Origin: Burhinus oedicnemus
Taxonomy: Eukaryota; Chordata; Aves; Charadriiformes; Burhinidae
DNA: 64,000 bases
NCBI GenBank assembly: GCA_008921705.1
Contig: VFFE01009152.1
Coordinates: 989,429-1,053,428, forward strand
Direction: 5' to 3'
Positions 1-13,400 of this stretch are shown here, piece by piece (positions within the stretch are counted from its first letter, which is position 1; the number at the start of each line of letters is the position of its first letter). A model generated the notes under the pieces. It was given only the letters and a program-made list of their open reading frames with translations, was not told where the DNA came from and did not search any database. Both the position numbers and the translations under genes were made by a program.

Positions 1-60
1 GGGCTGGGGCCGGGTGGGGGAGAAAGGATCGGAGAGCCGGTTCCCGGGGCGGGGGCCTAC

Positions 61-231
61 CTGTCTCCTCAGCGCCTCGCTGCCCTCCCGCGCCTCGCTG
101 TAGAGGCGCTCGGTGCGGCGCAGCCGGCGCTGCGCCCGCTCCAGCTGCCCGCGGCAGGCGCCCAGGTCCGCCTCCAGGGCCGCCACCCGCTCCCGCAGAG
201 CCCGCTGCTCGCCGCCGGGTGGGGAGGCCAT
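61..231 (-). CDS. AGGF1: AGGF1, first coding exon (N-terminal coiled coil); rest lies off the left edge
   Basis: Read on the minus strand, the ATG at 231-229 opens 57 codons that end on a glutamine codon directly before a GT donor (60-59, followed by AGG). The exon is therefore 171 nt and ends in phase 0. The peptide starts MASPPGGEQ and is rich in Leu, Arg and Glu with coiled-coil spacing. It contains RRTERLYSEA followed by EALRRQ, which lines up with the human AGGF1 segment HTERLYQNAE...ELRTQ. Human AGGF1 is an angiogenic factor whose N-terminal coiled coil is followed by OCRE, FHA and G-patch domains; those exons would lie left of position 1. The avian N-terminus is shorter than the human one because it lacks most of the proline-rich stretch. 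The start has G at -3 and G at +4. Position next to CRHBP in the same orientation supports the call. Longer frames across this GC-rich stretch are shadows. Confidence 0.9.
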
Positions 232-840
232 GCCCGCCCGCTCCTCAGCGCCCGCCCGCCGGCCGCCACCCGGCGCCTGGGACAAAGCGGTGGCGGCGGC
301 GGCCCCGCCCGCCGGCCCCGGCCATGGCGCCCGGCCGGGCGGGCGCGAGGGCAGCAGTGGCGGGGTCGCGCGCGCCGCCCCACCCACCCCCACCCCGCAC
401 GCGAGCTTCGCCCCGCGGCGCTGCTGGAGGAAAAGTTTCCCCGCGGGGCGGGAACACGACGCAACCCGGAAGGGACCGAGAGAAACCGGAAGTGACACGC
501 AGGGGTGGAGCTGTGCGCATGCGCATGGCGCCAGCTTGTGGTTGCCGGGCGACGCGCTGGGGCAGGCAGGGCCCAGGTCCGGTAAAAAAGCTGCGGGCAG
601 GAAACTCCCGGAGGGGAGTCGTAAATCGTCAGTTGGGGGCCAGTGCGGTTCGTGGCAGGGAGGCAGCGTCGTCGGGAAGCGGAGGGATGACCGGAAACCC
701 CCGAAGAGAACCGGGGTGTTAAGCTCGGGGCCTGCAGGGGACGGTCTCGGGGCCGGAAGACCTCGACATCTGTTAACGTTCGCTCCCGGGAGAGCTCGTT
801 GCTGTTGGCGTACTCCAAGGTTTCGCCTGTAACCCGTGGG
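232..840 (-). promoter_or_regulatory. AGGF1: CpG-island promoter and 5'UTR of AGGF1
   Basis: The sequence from the left edge to about 840 is very GC- and CpG-rich, unlike the AT-rich DNA that follows. There is no TATA box near the start codon. A perfect NRF1-type palindrome (TGCGCATGCGCA, 514-525) lies about 20 bp from an ETS site (ACCGGAAGTG, 485-494), and a second ETS-like site lies at 465-473. This is the usual composition of a housekeeping CpG promoter. The transcription start is inferred to lie somewhere between about 250 and 520 and cannot be fixed from sequence alone. Confidence 0.75.
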
Positions 841-3800
841 AGAGTGAAAAGTAATTCTGGGACATACGCTACTCTACAAAAGTACAGCACCGTTATGCTT
901 GTGCGTTTTGGTTTTTTGTTTGTGTCCCGTCTCCCCATCCCCTCCCCTTGAGATTTCTCAGTCTGTACTGTGGCAAACTGCTTCATATGCTGGATAGAAA
1001 TTGCAGTGTCTGCGGAGTATTGCAATTGTAGCTGTCTGAGCAGGATTCACAGCTACTGTGTTAAATCCGTGCTGAGAACTGCAGTATTGCAGTCCTGCGT
1101 AAATTTCTGTTGCTGGGATTTCTAGAGGCAGCTGCGGAGGATTCTTGGGTTTTCCCCCACAGCCACATCTGAATATGATAATTTTCAAACCTTCACCTCA
1201 CAGGCTTCTGTTTCTTAAGTATGCTTTGTCTCTGATGAGCACAATGCTCCGTAGTTGTTAGCAAACTGTAAATGTGATATCCTTTGTTAATTTTGTGCCC
1301 TGCTCCAGAAACAAGAAGTACAGCCTAGTAGGTCATAGTCTAATAGTTTTTAGACCTGACAATAGTGATTGTATTACATACGTGGGCATCTACTCCTGCT
1401 AGCAGATATGTCCCGAATAATGCCCCATCTTTAGTAGAAGTGTTGACCTTTAGAGGAAGTGAAGTAATGTATATGTTTCATATCTATGTGTATATATTTT
1501 CTCATATATATTCCATGTATATTTATTTCACATATATATATATTTTATATAACTTTTTTATTTATTTTGGCCTTTCTTTGACTGCTGGTTCTTGCTATGC
1601 TGAAACAGTCTTCAAAGGGATGAGGGCTTTAAAGTTTGCAGCATGTCATGATACAGGCCGCAAGGTTGTAGCCATGCTTCTGTGGCCTGCTTTTTGACTG
1701 CTAAATACAAGGGGATGGTGTGTTGCCTGGCAAACTTTTGTCTCAGCATCAAATTAGTGGTTATTCTTGCCACTGCAATTTATCTAGATGCTTCTGAAAT
1801 GTTTTTAGTTTAGCCTCATGCCATTACTTACTAAAGCTTGGTAGCAACATGGGACTACAATGGGCTTCAGGCTAGACCTCACTCAACACAAGCAAGCTTG
1901 AACCTTATGTAGCTCTTACGGAGAGCAGATAATACAACACTTCCAGTCTATGAGTTAGAAGCAGAGGTAGCTTTATTCAAGTGCTTCTTGCAGTCGCTGA
2001 AATAGTGACCCATTTCCAATAAATAATAAGCCCAAAGACATGTGAGCTCAAAAATCACAGTATGTTGCAGTGTTATTTTAGCATGAACGCTACTTTTTAC
2101 TGCAAAGGCAATTGGGTCATGCACTTATACGCGGCTGATTAAGTACCATTCTGACCAGAAACTGCCAGAACCAAATGCTTGCGCTCCAGAGGGTGGCCTA
2201 CATGAGCAGGCAAGAGGCAAATCTGCATCTATTCATAACCTAACTGAAAGGAAATAGGCAAAAAATATATGTAGCTTGTCTTCTTTAAAGCATTTTGTAA
2301 AAGGGGTAAAGCTCTAGTGTGGAATATAGGTCCTAAGAGATGTTAAAACAAAAACCACAGTTTCAGACCTCAGTTTTGCTCCTCCATAGTTTCTCATTGG
2401 AAATACGTCTTATCAACTGAGAATTAGTGTATTGTCTGTATTAAGAAGTGTTTCATTTCTGATAATGCTTTTGTTTGTATCAAGATGGTTTCACTTAATG
2501 TGTATACATAAACAAGGACCTGAGCTGGGGGAAGAGGTTTTCTGAAAGAGCAGAGATTTCATCCACTGTCTTGTATTAAATGGTATTAAGTTCAGGGAAT
2601 TGTGCTATCTTGTTATTAAAAGATTGGCCTAATCTCAGGCCTTTGATCTGTAAGTCATAGATTTCATTATAAAAATAATGGATTATAAAGTTTAAGCGGT
2701 GAAAAGAGAATGAAAAATGATGCCAGCACTTCAAACAGTGTGTGTTCCTGAAGGTTTGCAGCAGATGAAAATGGAGGGGGTGGAGGAGATGTACATCCCT
2801 GCCAGCTGGGGGAAATATGTTGGGATGCCTTGGCTGTCAGCACAGGCCATTGTTCCACCGTGTCTTGCTGTCAGGAAGCAGCAGATGGGAATAGCAGCAG
2901 GCTGGGTGGAGGAACAGTGTATGCAAAGTGGTGTTAAGTTTGAAGGAGAAGAAGGTGGCAGCTGTCACCACAACCAGCCAACTTCCAGACAGACCTCTTG
3001 GTTCGTGAATGATTCAGCCACAGCCACAGGTCCGTTCTGCTCTTCTTTGATCCCATGATAAAGCCAATCGGTCGGTGCCCCTTTGCACCTTCCTTGCTCC
3101 TCTGGGATGAGGTAGTTACACTTGCAAGTAGAGGTGACATCCCAGTCCAGCTAACCAGAAAACAGATGCCTGGTTCCTGCACCCCTCTGTATTAAAGGGA
3201 GGGGAGGACTTCAGGCATAGGGGCATTTGCCAGCAGAGGGCAGGGGACAGCAGAAGGAAGATGAAATGGCTCATAGGAGGAATGGACAGCAAGGCTGCTG
3301 AAACACAGACTGTCTGGCTAAGGGCAAGATCTCCAGGAGAGCTCTTGTCCCTATACAACTATTACAAGCCTGAACCTGCATGAAAGAAAATGCCACTGTG
3401 CATGCTGCATGAGAGATATACAGAAGCCCAAAGCCTGCCAAGGAGAGCCTGGAGGACTAGGAAAGCTGAGGGCACAGAGCTCTGTCACTGCCTGTTCTTT
3501 TCCCAGGCTGATGCCACTCAGGAACAACGAAGAGTTCCAGGGAAATGTGCCAGCCTAGCATGCATGGCTCTGGGGTTGATCTCCCTGCTCCCTCATTTCT
3601 CTGCCCCGGTGGAGGATGTGGTCCTCATCTGAGTGTGTTTCCAGGTTCCTCCTCCTCAGGGGAAGCGCAAAGAGATGAAGGATGTGGAGGAGTGCTTGAA
3701 GCCATCTTTGCCATCACCAGTCTTCATGGCCTGGGTCAAACCACAGTCCTTTTACAGCAGCAAGGCCTTTCCATCTTCCTCTACAGTAAACTGTAAAAAT

Positions 3801-6042
3801 GGACCTGCTTGGCCCTCTTTTGCGGTCTGCCACTGAACGTGTCATACAATCTGCCTTTGCCAGTGAACCATAGACCTCCCCCTGCTCCCTCACAGCTCAG
3901 CTGCTTTGCTCAGCTTTCTGTCCCTCCTATGTTCTGTTCGCTCATGCAGATACAGCCTGCTTGCTTGCAATAGCTGTCACTTTATGTGTGACATCAAATT
4001 AGCTGCCCTAACTGTGCCCTTCTTCTTGGGAAGAAGAAAATGAGGGAATCTCTGAAGAGAAATGGGTCTTTATGATTTTGCTTGGTGTTTCAGTAGAGGG
4101 TCATATTGCCTGATCTTTTGATTGAGGCAATTGCTTTGTCCCACCTCTGAGATGTTAAATGCTTCTGTGAGTGTGATTTCATGTGTGTGGAAATGCAAAT
4201 GTTCTCTGTCGTAAAAGTGAGCTTAAACATAGCAATTCTCAATTTCATGTGATTTGTAGGCTCGGTGCTCATTATCATGTATCCTTATGCATCTCCTTCT
4301 CCATGTGGGTTGCTGGAGCCAGCCCCACTGCATTGCAGTTTTGGGGGTAGATTTCTGGCTGCTCGTTTCTGTGTTTGGGTTTCTTAGGAAGTGGTGATGA
4401 TGGGCCTGACTGATGCTTATTTCTAGCCTTGCAACAACGTGGACATTCTCCAAAAAGTTGTTCAGATGGTGATAACATGCCTTGAGCTGTGCATTTTCAC
4501 AGGGAAATCCTCAGAAGTTTTCCTGAAACTTAATGATTCTTTCATCAACATGTCACATTTGATCAGGCAATGATCTACGCCAAGTTCAGTGCCCTGACAA
4601 ACTTTCAGTAATAGTAACACTACTGCACACACCACCACCTATACGTGTGTCTTAAAGAGAACTCAGCTATGGGGAAAAGAGATGAAAGAGAAAACCAGTT
4701 GCAGCAGATCAAGCTGCAGCTCTTTTCAGCAGGGAATCCAGAGACTGGCTCATTCTCTGCTCCCACCACCCTCCTTTTCATATGGATGCACATTGCTTGA
4801 AAAATAGATGCCTCCAAACCTGATCTAGGCTCTCTGGTGTTGTCCTAAGCTTTCTTAAGGCTGGGGCCATTGGCTAGAGTGGCACTGCTCAGAGAACAAG
4901 GGCTTGACTGTAGTGCATCCACTGGTGTCACATGTCTACCTCTTGCTATGGTGCTGCTTTGGAGGAGCCAGATTGCCTGGGGATGGATTAAAGGCTCCTC
5001 TGCTGTAATGTGGAGTTGACAGTACGGGACAGCAGTGTGTTTGTGTCATGCCAGAGGACTCCATCCAGATCCTCAAAGTTTGGGAAGATCACTCGCTCAG
5101 CCTTGATCTAGTCTCGGGCTGTCCAGGGGTCCCAGCAGCATCCTCTCAGAGACATGAGTATTTCTGCAGAAATGCAGCCCCAAAACACTGTGTAACCAAA
5201 CAGGAGGCAGCTGGTCAGTGAACTCTCTTCTGACAGGTACTGAGGACATTGGGGCACAGGGTTTTTGTCAAGCAGGACCAGGAAGTGTTTGCAAAAGTCT
5301 GCAAGGTACCACTAAGATGTCAGTAATTTCAGTTGGAATTCATGCTGTGTAGACTCTTTCAGCCAATGTTGACAGCTTGTTTTGAGCCAGCGCGGGAAGT
5401 TTAAATAGAATCAGTGAACTATGTCATGGTGCTTTGCTTGGTACTGCTTGCTACAGTCTTGCTGCAGCATCACTGAACCGGTTTTAAGACACCATAAAGC
5501 ATATCTTGCCTTTAAAGTTTCTGCATGTGAGGTTCCTTTTGTCCCTGCATAATGTGTAGCTGTCTCCCCTCCCAGCATCCTGATGCTTCTGGGTTCACAC
5601 AGAGACCTACTACATGTAGGAGACCTACCAGTTGTCCCACTGCAAGGCCAGGCTCCTTATTCGCAACTAGGGATCCTACTCCCATGTCAACGCACTTGAA
5701 AGTGAGACACCACAATACACGGCACTGCAGAGCTTCAGTCATGTGAACGTATTTCCAGTATTCCTAGTTCTTCTGACATTCAAGGATAAGAATGTGAAGG
5801 AAAGTCAGAAAATCCAAACAGGTCTAACCATGACTTTGCACAGTGCTCCTTTTCCAGTTGTGTTTCTCTGTAACACAGAATGTAAAAAGAGGGTAGCTTT
5901 TACCACTAGATGGCATTTAAGGATTGTTTTTTCGAAATGCCCTGAAACACAGTCCTGAAAACTGCCTAACTAGGCAAAATGATGGATTTCTAACCTAATT
6001 TTCTTCCTCTCTCCGTGCAGTTTGGCCTTGGGCACACAAGCC
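841..6042. other. Intergenic DNA upstream of AGGF1
   Basis: No spliced exon or known RNA gene is recognised here. The stretch 1460-1560 is a degenerate TA-rich simple repeat (TATATA with TATTT and CATATA variants). The reading frames present are short, overlapping on both strands and resemble no family I know. Confidence 0.6.
1460..1560. repeat. TA-rich low-complexity repeat
   Basis: Interrupted TATATA, CATATATA and TATTT units run for about 100 bp. Confidence 0.75.
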
Positions 6043-6573
6043 TGTTATGGTTTGAGGAACCCACAACAACGTATTGTCATTTAGACAATTATTCTATCAC
6101 CTGAGGACCCCTCCCCACCCAGGAAGGGGAATCGGGGAAAAACAAGGAAACATGAGGGCTGAAATGTAAACAGATTTAATAGAATAAGACTAAATAATTA
6201 ACGTTAATAATACTAAAGAACCAGTATTGATCCTGATACCAATGTAAGATATACAAGGATTATACTCAGCCAATTATATCAGTGGGAAGCGGTGCACTCC
6301 CAGCAGTGGACAGCAAATGTTCGACAGTGTGAGCACTACGGCTTTGGGAGGAAGGGAAGGCCTCAGGGGTCCGGCACTGGGACAAGAAGTTCTCAGGATC
6401 GCAGCCATCAAGGAAGAGAGAAAACTCCTTAGCAAACTTTCTAATTTATATTGAATGTGACCTTAATGTTATGAAATAATCCTGTTGGCCAGCTTGGGTC
6501 AAGTGCCCAGGTCTTGCTCCTCCCCATCCCTGCACCTGGCTAGCTCGAAAACACTGAGACCTTGAAACCCACA
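6043..6573 (-). mobile_element. Solo-LTR-like endogenous retrovirus element, minus orientation
   Basis: On the minus strand the segment starts TGTGGGTTTCAAGG and ends CAAACCATAACA, giving the TG...CA ends of a retroviral LTR over about 531 bp. In that orientation a TATA-like ATATAAATTAG comes first, then an AT-rich stretch with ATTAAA, then a short pyrimidine- and G-rich tail like an avian LTR U5. The layout and wording resemble avian ERV LTR repeats I know. No matching target-site duplication is visible at these ends, so the borders may be off by a few bases or the copy may be old. No gag, pol or env coding sequence is attached, which fits a solo LTR. Confidence 0.62.
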
Positions 6574-9500
6574 TACCATAGATGCCTACAAAGTAAATAT
6601 TTTCGCAAATTCAGACACCAGAGTCTTCTAAAAGTACAGTTTTCCCAAGCATTAAAAGAGACTTTACTGAAAAATAAAATTACTGAAAGAGAAATTAGTC
6701 CTGTGTTGCTCAAACCAGGACAAAATATGTTATCAATACAGAAGCACATACAGGGCTCTAAAGTTGACTTGAATGAGCTGTGGAAGCCTGTCTTACACTC
6801 CTCAGTCTCCCCAAAGTTTTCTTAAAGAGCTGGGCAAAAGCAATGTGTGCAAAAAAATAGCAAATCTTAGCTTTATTGAATCAACTAGTGATGGAGACAG
6901 CCACCAAAGCAGCTTGTTGCTGTCCCTTGAGATGATCTGATCTAAGGGGTGCTAGCACAGTAATAGAGCAAGACTTGCCTGTTGTCTCTAGAGTAATTGG
7001 TCCCCTAGAGACAGTGAGTCACCTGCGCCTAAGAGACAGTCAGCTTCTTTATGCCCTTCTCCTTAGGAATTGCTGCTGCTGGGAGATATCCATATCTCTT
7101 AGAGGGAACAGACACTTTAACACAGGCGCCCAAGTTGCTCAAAGTTGGAATGCTCTTCTCTGAACTTGTTATTGATGTTAACTGCAAAGGAATAAATATG
7201 GATGCGCCTTTCTTGCTGTACAAGCGATAGCATTGCCTGCATTTTCTCATTACCCCCTGAGTAGCTTGTCTTAAACAGCACATGCACACACAGAGCTGTT
7301 TCTGTGAGTCACCCTCCACCTGCCAGCAGGGCAGGTCACAGAGGCAGCACCAACCCAAGCTCCTTGGCTTAGATGCTAACTCTGGTTCCAGGTCTTATAA
7401 AGGCTATTCAACTTTTTTCCAGTGGCATAAAGCTGCCAAATATCTGGCCTCTTCGCGTAGTGATTACAAATAAACTCTGACAACTTTGCTCAGTTGCAAA
7501 GGCAAAAATAAGTTAATGCAGGCAAGAGTCAGAGTAGTAAATGTAGGCTGTTCTCTGAAGAGAGCAGACCTTAATACCAAGGATTCAGGCTGGAGATCCC
7601 AGAAAGAAGAACATCTGCTACTAGTGGTGCCAAAATTATTGCAGCTAACCCTCTCTGAGATGCTACAGCCTCCTCTAACAAGGCCGCCACTGGCATGACC
7701 ATCATGGTGGATTTGTTAGCTTGTGTCATGTCAGTGCAGCAGCAGGAGATACTGTTCTTTCCTTTCTTGGGGTATGCTGTTACAGTGTTTGTGGTATGTG
7801 GAACATGCCTTCCCACTCTGCTCTTTCCAGGTGCCCATGTGCAGTCCCACTTCCATCTCTTCTATCTACACTTCTGCACCAGCCCTGCTGACATTCCTCC
7901 TGCTCCTCACCCTGGCCGCTGGCAAACCTTCAACTAACAGGAGCTGGGCAACAACACAGACACATGTGGTTTGCCTGCACACTGCGTACAGGGCCTTCCT
8001 CTGCCTGTAGCATGCCCCAGAAGTTGAGGCAACCGTCGTCATTATAGGAAGAGAAACAGTCACAGGCCAACATAGAAGCAGATGACTCAAAAGCAAGAAA
8101 ACTGCCTGTGACTTTGTTATCATGTGATAATGGGGTGGAAAAGTGTGCCCACCTCTCCATGATGTATCACACTGTGAGAACATGCAGGTGTTACACCTAT
8201 TTGATCTGCAATACTTAAATACGAGCTGTGAAAGTTGCAGGCTTTCCACTTCCCTTCATCGTGGTCATGCTACAGGTTGCATAATTTTTAAGTTCTCATT
8301 TTAATGGAGAATAAAAAGCAACACAGAAATATTAGACGGTGTGCACGTGTGAATTTGCTACACACTGTAAGCAAATTGGTGACAATTAAAAGGCTCTCTT
8401 CAAAGGATTTTTTCTTGCAAATGCAGTTCTTTTTTATCTGAGTTGTTATGGCAAAAAAAATAGAGGTGGTTTTATGAGGGAAGGTAGAAAGCAATCTCAT
8501 CACCAGGTTAATTATACTGGCAACTTTGTTCAGCTGACTCATATTTCATCGGAAATTCTATAGGTGTTTTATCATTTAGTTAAAAAATAACGGGACTAGT
8601 GATCACAAAACTGCTGTAGTCATTTATAGCCATGGAGAGATGCATGTAACTATTCATATTGCAATGCATTATGCTGAGACTCTAATTAAATGCAAATCAG
8701 GTGTGACCTGTTTTAATAAGCGTGCCATATGAATTACCTGATCTTCCACTGGTAGGCTGATGAATTAGAATGATCTCAATAGCTTTGTTATCTGAATAAG
8801 AGCCAAATTGGGTTTAATCTAGTTAAAACAAAAAACAATTATTTTTCAATTTTTACTATTAATTATTAGATAATTAAGTGACATCCAAATGAAACTCAAT
8901 GTCCAGGCTATCAATGGTTTTGATCTGAAGCCAAATTTTTAATTTGTACATTTCTTTGGGCTGAGACATAGGCGATAACGTCTCTTTTTTATCTAGTATG
9001 TACTTTTTCCCGCAAAAATTACTATAATTTCTGTTCTGGGGTAAAGTAGCATTTAGGATTGTGAGTTTTTAGCTCTTTTTCATTCTCAGCAGCCTCTTGA
9101 GTCTGATTCATCCCTCACGTCCAGAACAGCCTCCATCTCTTTGGAATGGAACAAAAGTTGTGTCAAATAAGCAATGTTCAACATGATATCCTGTTCTCCT
9201 GTTCCCAGTTATGCCTCTATGATTCTCCTGTGGTTTCGTCTCTGGGGGCTGGTGTGTCCTGGAAGAGAACATTAAGGCTGTAGTTTTTTCAGAGTTGTCC
9301 CTCTGAAACAGGGTCTTTCAGCATTAACTTTAAAAAGTTACTTGTGGAAGTACTGTAGGAACTTGTCTTTGCATTTAACTGTGAAGTTGTATTTGCATGT
9401 CACACACACACATTTGAATCTCAGAGGCTTTAGTGCTTTTATCATGCAAAATGTAATTTTTTGGAGTCATTCTGCTTAAAGGGACATACCTTATTTCCCC

Positions 9501-10130
9501 CCTGTAACCCTCAGAAATATTTATATCATCTTCCCAAAATATTCCATCAAGTTCTAAAACATATCAGGAAGAATATTTACAGCAAGGAGGACACAAAGCA
9601 TCACTAAGAAGGCGATGCTTGCCAAGGGACACACCATAATTTGGGTTAATAGCTGACATTCAGCTCTCCTCTAAAAATACTACTGAAAAGCCAGAGAAGG
9701 GAGGTATAGTAAGTGTTTCAGAAGGATCACCCTGCATCGTGGTGAAACTTCTGGTGTCTTTCTTTTCTCTGCTTAGTTGGCTTCCCAAATGTTAATAAAC
9801 TGTGAAAATCAGCATTTCTTTAATATGAGCAGAGCCTTGCAAAAGTTCTGTTCTTGCTCTCTGTTAGAAAAGCACAGCGAGTAAGCAGGAATGCATCTGT
9901 GTTTTGAAAGCAGGAAGGTTAGCAGTGAAAATTCCCCCAAGACCATGGTTTCAAAGCAGTTCTCAATTCAAACATTTTTTCTCTTCCTCAGAGGCTATTA
10001 CAATGGTTTCTTTCCACATGGAGATTCTTCTTGCAAACCAGTTGCTTCCAAACCTTTGGTTTAACCAGGCTCTTCTCTTTAAATGGTATTTCTTGGCTGG
10101 CTTTTTCTCAGGCACTTTTGCTGGATTTTT
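6574..10130. other. Intergenic DNA with an AT-rich enhancer-like block
   Basis: No gene is recognised. Between about 8,280 and 9,080 the sequence is AT-rich but not simple-sequence. It carries clustered homeodomain (TAATTA), octamer (ATGCAAAT, 8690-8697) and ATTA motifs, the texture often seen in conserved non-coding elements. This is a candidate only, because no alignment is available. Confidence 0.45.
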
Positions 10131-10132
10131 CA

Positions 10133-10400
10133 CAGACTCATAGAACAGCCCAGGTTGGAAGTAGTATCACAAGATCATCTGATCCAACCTTTAGTGGGAA
10201 AGGGAGCCTAGATGAGATTGTCTAGCAGCCTGTCCAATCACAGTTTGAAAACCTCAAGCAATGGGGACTCTACCATGTCCATGGGGAGGTTGTTCCAGCG
10301 ATTGATTGTTCTCAATTCATACTTACTAATAAACGTGGCTCTTACCTTGGGGCCAGTGGGGTCCCTCACACCAGAACTTTGTAATCCTTGTTAAATCTTC
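10133..10400 (-). mobile_element. CR1 LINE 3' fragment, minus orientation
   Basis: The plus strand reads CACAGACTCATAGAACAG, then a run with AGGTTGGAAGTAGTATCAC, GATCCAACC, GTCCAATCACAGTTTG and GGGGAGGTTGTTCCAG. This is the antisense of the conserved 3' end of chicken-repeat-1 LINEs, whose tail normally ends in ATTCTATGA units. Identity fades after about 10,340. It is a 5'-truncated dead copy, as most CR1 copies are. CR1 is the dominant LINE of birds and other reptiles, so it also helps place the organism. Confidence 0.85.
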
Positions 10401-13400
10401 CTTCTGATGACATACGGTGGAGGCTTAGCACAATGGAGTTTACTTCTGATGCAAAAAAGGAGGTGAATGCAAACTTTGTACAAATTTATTACAATAGGTA
10501 ATGAGTTCACCATAAAGACAGTTTTTTTCTTGAGACTTAACAAGTTAAGACTTAAATAAATCACAGTTCTCATGCAGATGTATACTGTACAGTAGCTCTC
10601 AGTGGAGATTTCACTGGCCACCATGGTCCCAGAGAAGGGGACATGGCAACGCAGGGTGAGTGTGAAAAGGAACACGTAGGAGAAAGTTGTTCCCCAGGTG
10701 GTAATGGCCACTTTGCTCTCTTTTCCAACACAGATACACTGAGTTCCTTTGTTAGAATTATCTTGATAATGAATAGCCTATACTGCTTCTTTTCTACTTT
10801 ATTGTTCTCTTAAATCTCTGTTGTGATTTATGTATGCATATACACACACAAGTCACCACAAAATTTCTGTTAAGATCTTCATCAACTGAAAAGCATTATA
10901 GCTGCCTCTTTTTACTAATCACCCCGAAACTCACTTTTTGGAGTTCTTATTCAAATTCTTTGTGCCAATTTGCATGCCCAGTTTTTGAAAGAGTGTGAGA
11001 CTGGCTACAAGTGAGACCAACAGGAAAACAAACCTCATTGTTACTGATGTGTTTGATACCTGATCCAGCTACTGAATTAGTGATGACAAAACATCTTTGA
11101 AATAGTACCAAAACTGAATGAAAGCCTAAATTATATATGATGCCACTAGCTTTTTTCTCCCTCTTTCTTAACTCTCTTGACTATGCCTAGTCTTTCAGCA
11201 GCCCTCTTTTTCACTGCAGATGGAGCACAAACACTTCTAAAAGTTGCTATTCATGTCTGTAATGATGCTCATAATCCAGCTACTCATGTCAGGAATGTGT
11301 AGTGTGAAAGTGTAATGCTACTCACTGTCGTGTCTCTGTTCAAATGACTTCTTTGTCATTAACTGGTCCCAGCGTCGTAATTCTGGGGCAAACGTCTGTA
11401 TTTTCCTCTGCCTAATGAGAGGGCTTAGGGGAGAATTCTATTACTACATTGTCAATATAAACTAATCACCTCTTCCCTGAGGAATACACTAATAGCTTTT
11501 CAGATGAGAGGAAAAAAATCTGCCCTGTGCTAGCTTGGTTTTTCAAGATATTCTAATAACAAATAATTTATCTTTTACCAGAGTAGCCATCAGGGACAGA
11601 TATATAAAAATAATGCTTTACTCTCTGGGCAATTTTGAATATGACACTGGGTAAGAATTAGGAAGTTATTTCAACAACTATAGTGTACTGAGAAATAAAT
11701 ATATTCAAAAGCCATTAAAACTCTCAGAGGGGCCAGATGGATGCCAGTGGCAAAGGTCTGTGACTTTGATACATGCACCCTTTTTTAATGTCTCTTCAGA
11801 GAAATATGGAAAATTTCACAACACAGAAATTATTCCTTATAATCAAGTGTTTCAGACCACTTTGTGCCATGTGGTGGTGAAGTTTTCTCCTGACCACTTT
11901 GATCCTTTCTCTCTCTTCAGTCTTTCTGATACTCTACAGGGTTCTGTGAGGGAGCTGGAGATGCACTGCCTACAGTTGGTGAAAACTAATGGAAAAGACC
12001 TCCTCTGAACTGCTCAGGGCTGATACCTGGGGCCAGGGGCTAGTTCTTTCAAAAGTCATTATCAACAACTGGGAACCCAGGCCCTCAACCCTGGATCTGG
12101 TAAATGAAAACTGGGACTGAGATTGCCTGATGGGAAGAAGAGGGGGCCAGATGGGACATGGCATCTTCTGAGGTCAGGTCCTTGGTGAAACTGATGCTAC
12201 ATAGAGGCAAGAAGTGTTCTTTAGGGAAGGGTAAGGGGGACCTGCTATGCTGTCAAGTGACAGTGTCCCAGAGCTACTGTGGCAAGCAAAGCAGAAGTAG
12301 CAGGAACGCGTATTAGCGTAGCAAATGACTGGAGCGTGGGGCAAGTTGCCACCTTCCCCATCACTCTGTGGTTGATCACAGCAAGTGCAACAAAGTGCAC
12401 AAGTCTACTCACCAAGACTGAGATCCTCCTTGACTGTTTTGGCAGTAGTGCCCAGGAAGCTGCCTGCAAGGAAAGGCAGTCCTTCTTGCAGCAGTAATGG
12501 AGCAGCTGACAGAACAGACGGAGACAGCTGCAGCAGTGGCCACATCCTGCATGGCAGCAGCCCTCAGCCTCAGCACCATCGTGTGACTGGCTCTTGCACA
12601 TGCAGAAATCAAATGGGGAAGGGAAGAGCAGCTCCTCGGTGTTTCTGTGCCCCTCATGCTCCCACCTGTACCATGGCCAGGGCTGAGAGGCACCAGCTCC
12701 TCTGCCAGCTGCCCACCGCCCCAGGACAAGGGTGGCCATCAGGGTCCTGCTCTCCTGTGCAGAAGGAGTGGAACCACAGGCACAGTCGGTGCAATATGCA
12801 AGGATGTCATCCCTGGGAATTGTGCTCAGGACCATCCCTAGGTGTGCTTGAATTTATTTGTGTCAATGCAGCTGTGCTGTATCACTCTTCAGTCTCCCAC
12901 AGCTTCTCCTCAGCTTCTGGCATTACACAAGCAAGCCTCCTCCTTCCCTCCCCCTGCACAGCTGTATGCAGATACGCATACAGCTATGTGAGGGGACTCT
13001 TCAAGACCCTTGTGACTCTCCATCCTTGAGACCTCCTGTCTTGAGACAGGTGGTAAAATTGATATTAATGAGAATTTTTCAGGGATTTCTAACATACAGT
13101 TTGTCAGGGGGGAGAGTATTTGAGGACTGACATGGGCTGCTGGGATACTCTGCCTCTCAGAGGAAAGTACTCTGCTCCTTAAAGCTGCAAGATCTTACCC
13201 GTAGAGTGATATGCTGGATCTAGTAGCTATGAAGGACAGCAGTTAAGACCTGAGCACAGCATCGTTGTGTGCCTGGACTCGGGAAATATCTGTTCTCCTT
13301 GCTTCATCTGTGACTAACCCCAGCTTTTAAGTGAAGAACTTTAGTTCTCCCTAACTTTTTAACCTCAAAACATTACAGACATAACCAGTGACTGAGTGTC

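Noticed and set aside
69..1025. Open frame of 318 codons on the minus strand and frames of 239 and 167 codons on the plus strand in the CpG island
   Set aside because: They are chance openness in GC-rich DNA. The real AGGF1 exon uses another frame of the minus strand and matches AGGF1 in sequence and splice donor.
12245..13029. Overlapping 196-codon (minus) and 214-codon (plus) frames
   Set aside because: No domains, biased Cys/Ser/Leu content on both strands, and no promoter or homology.
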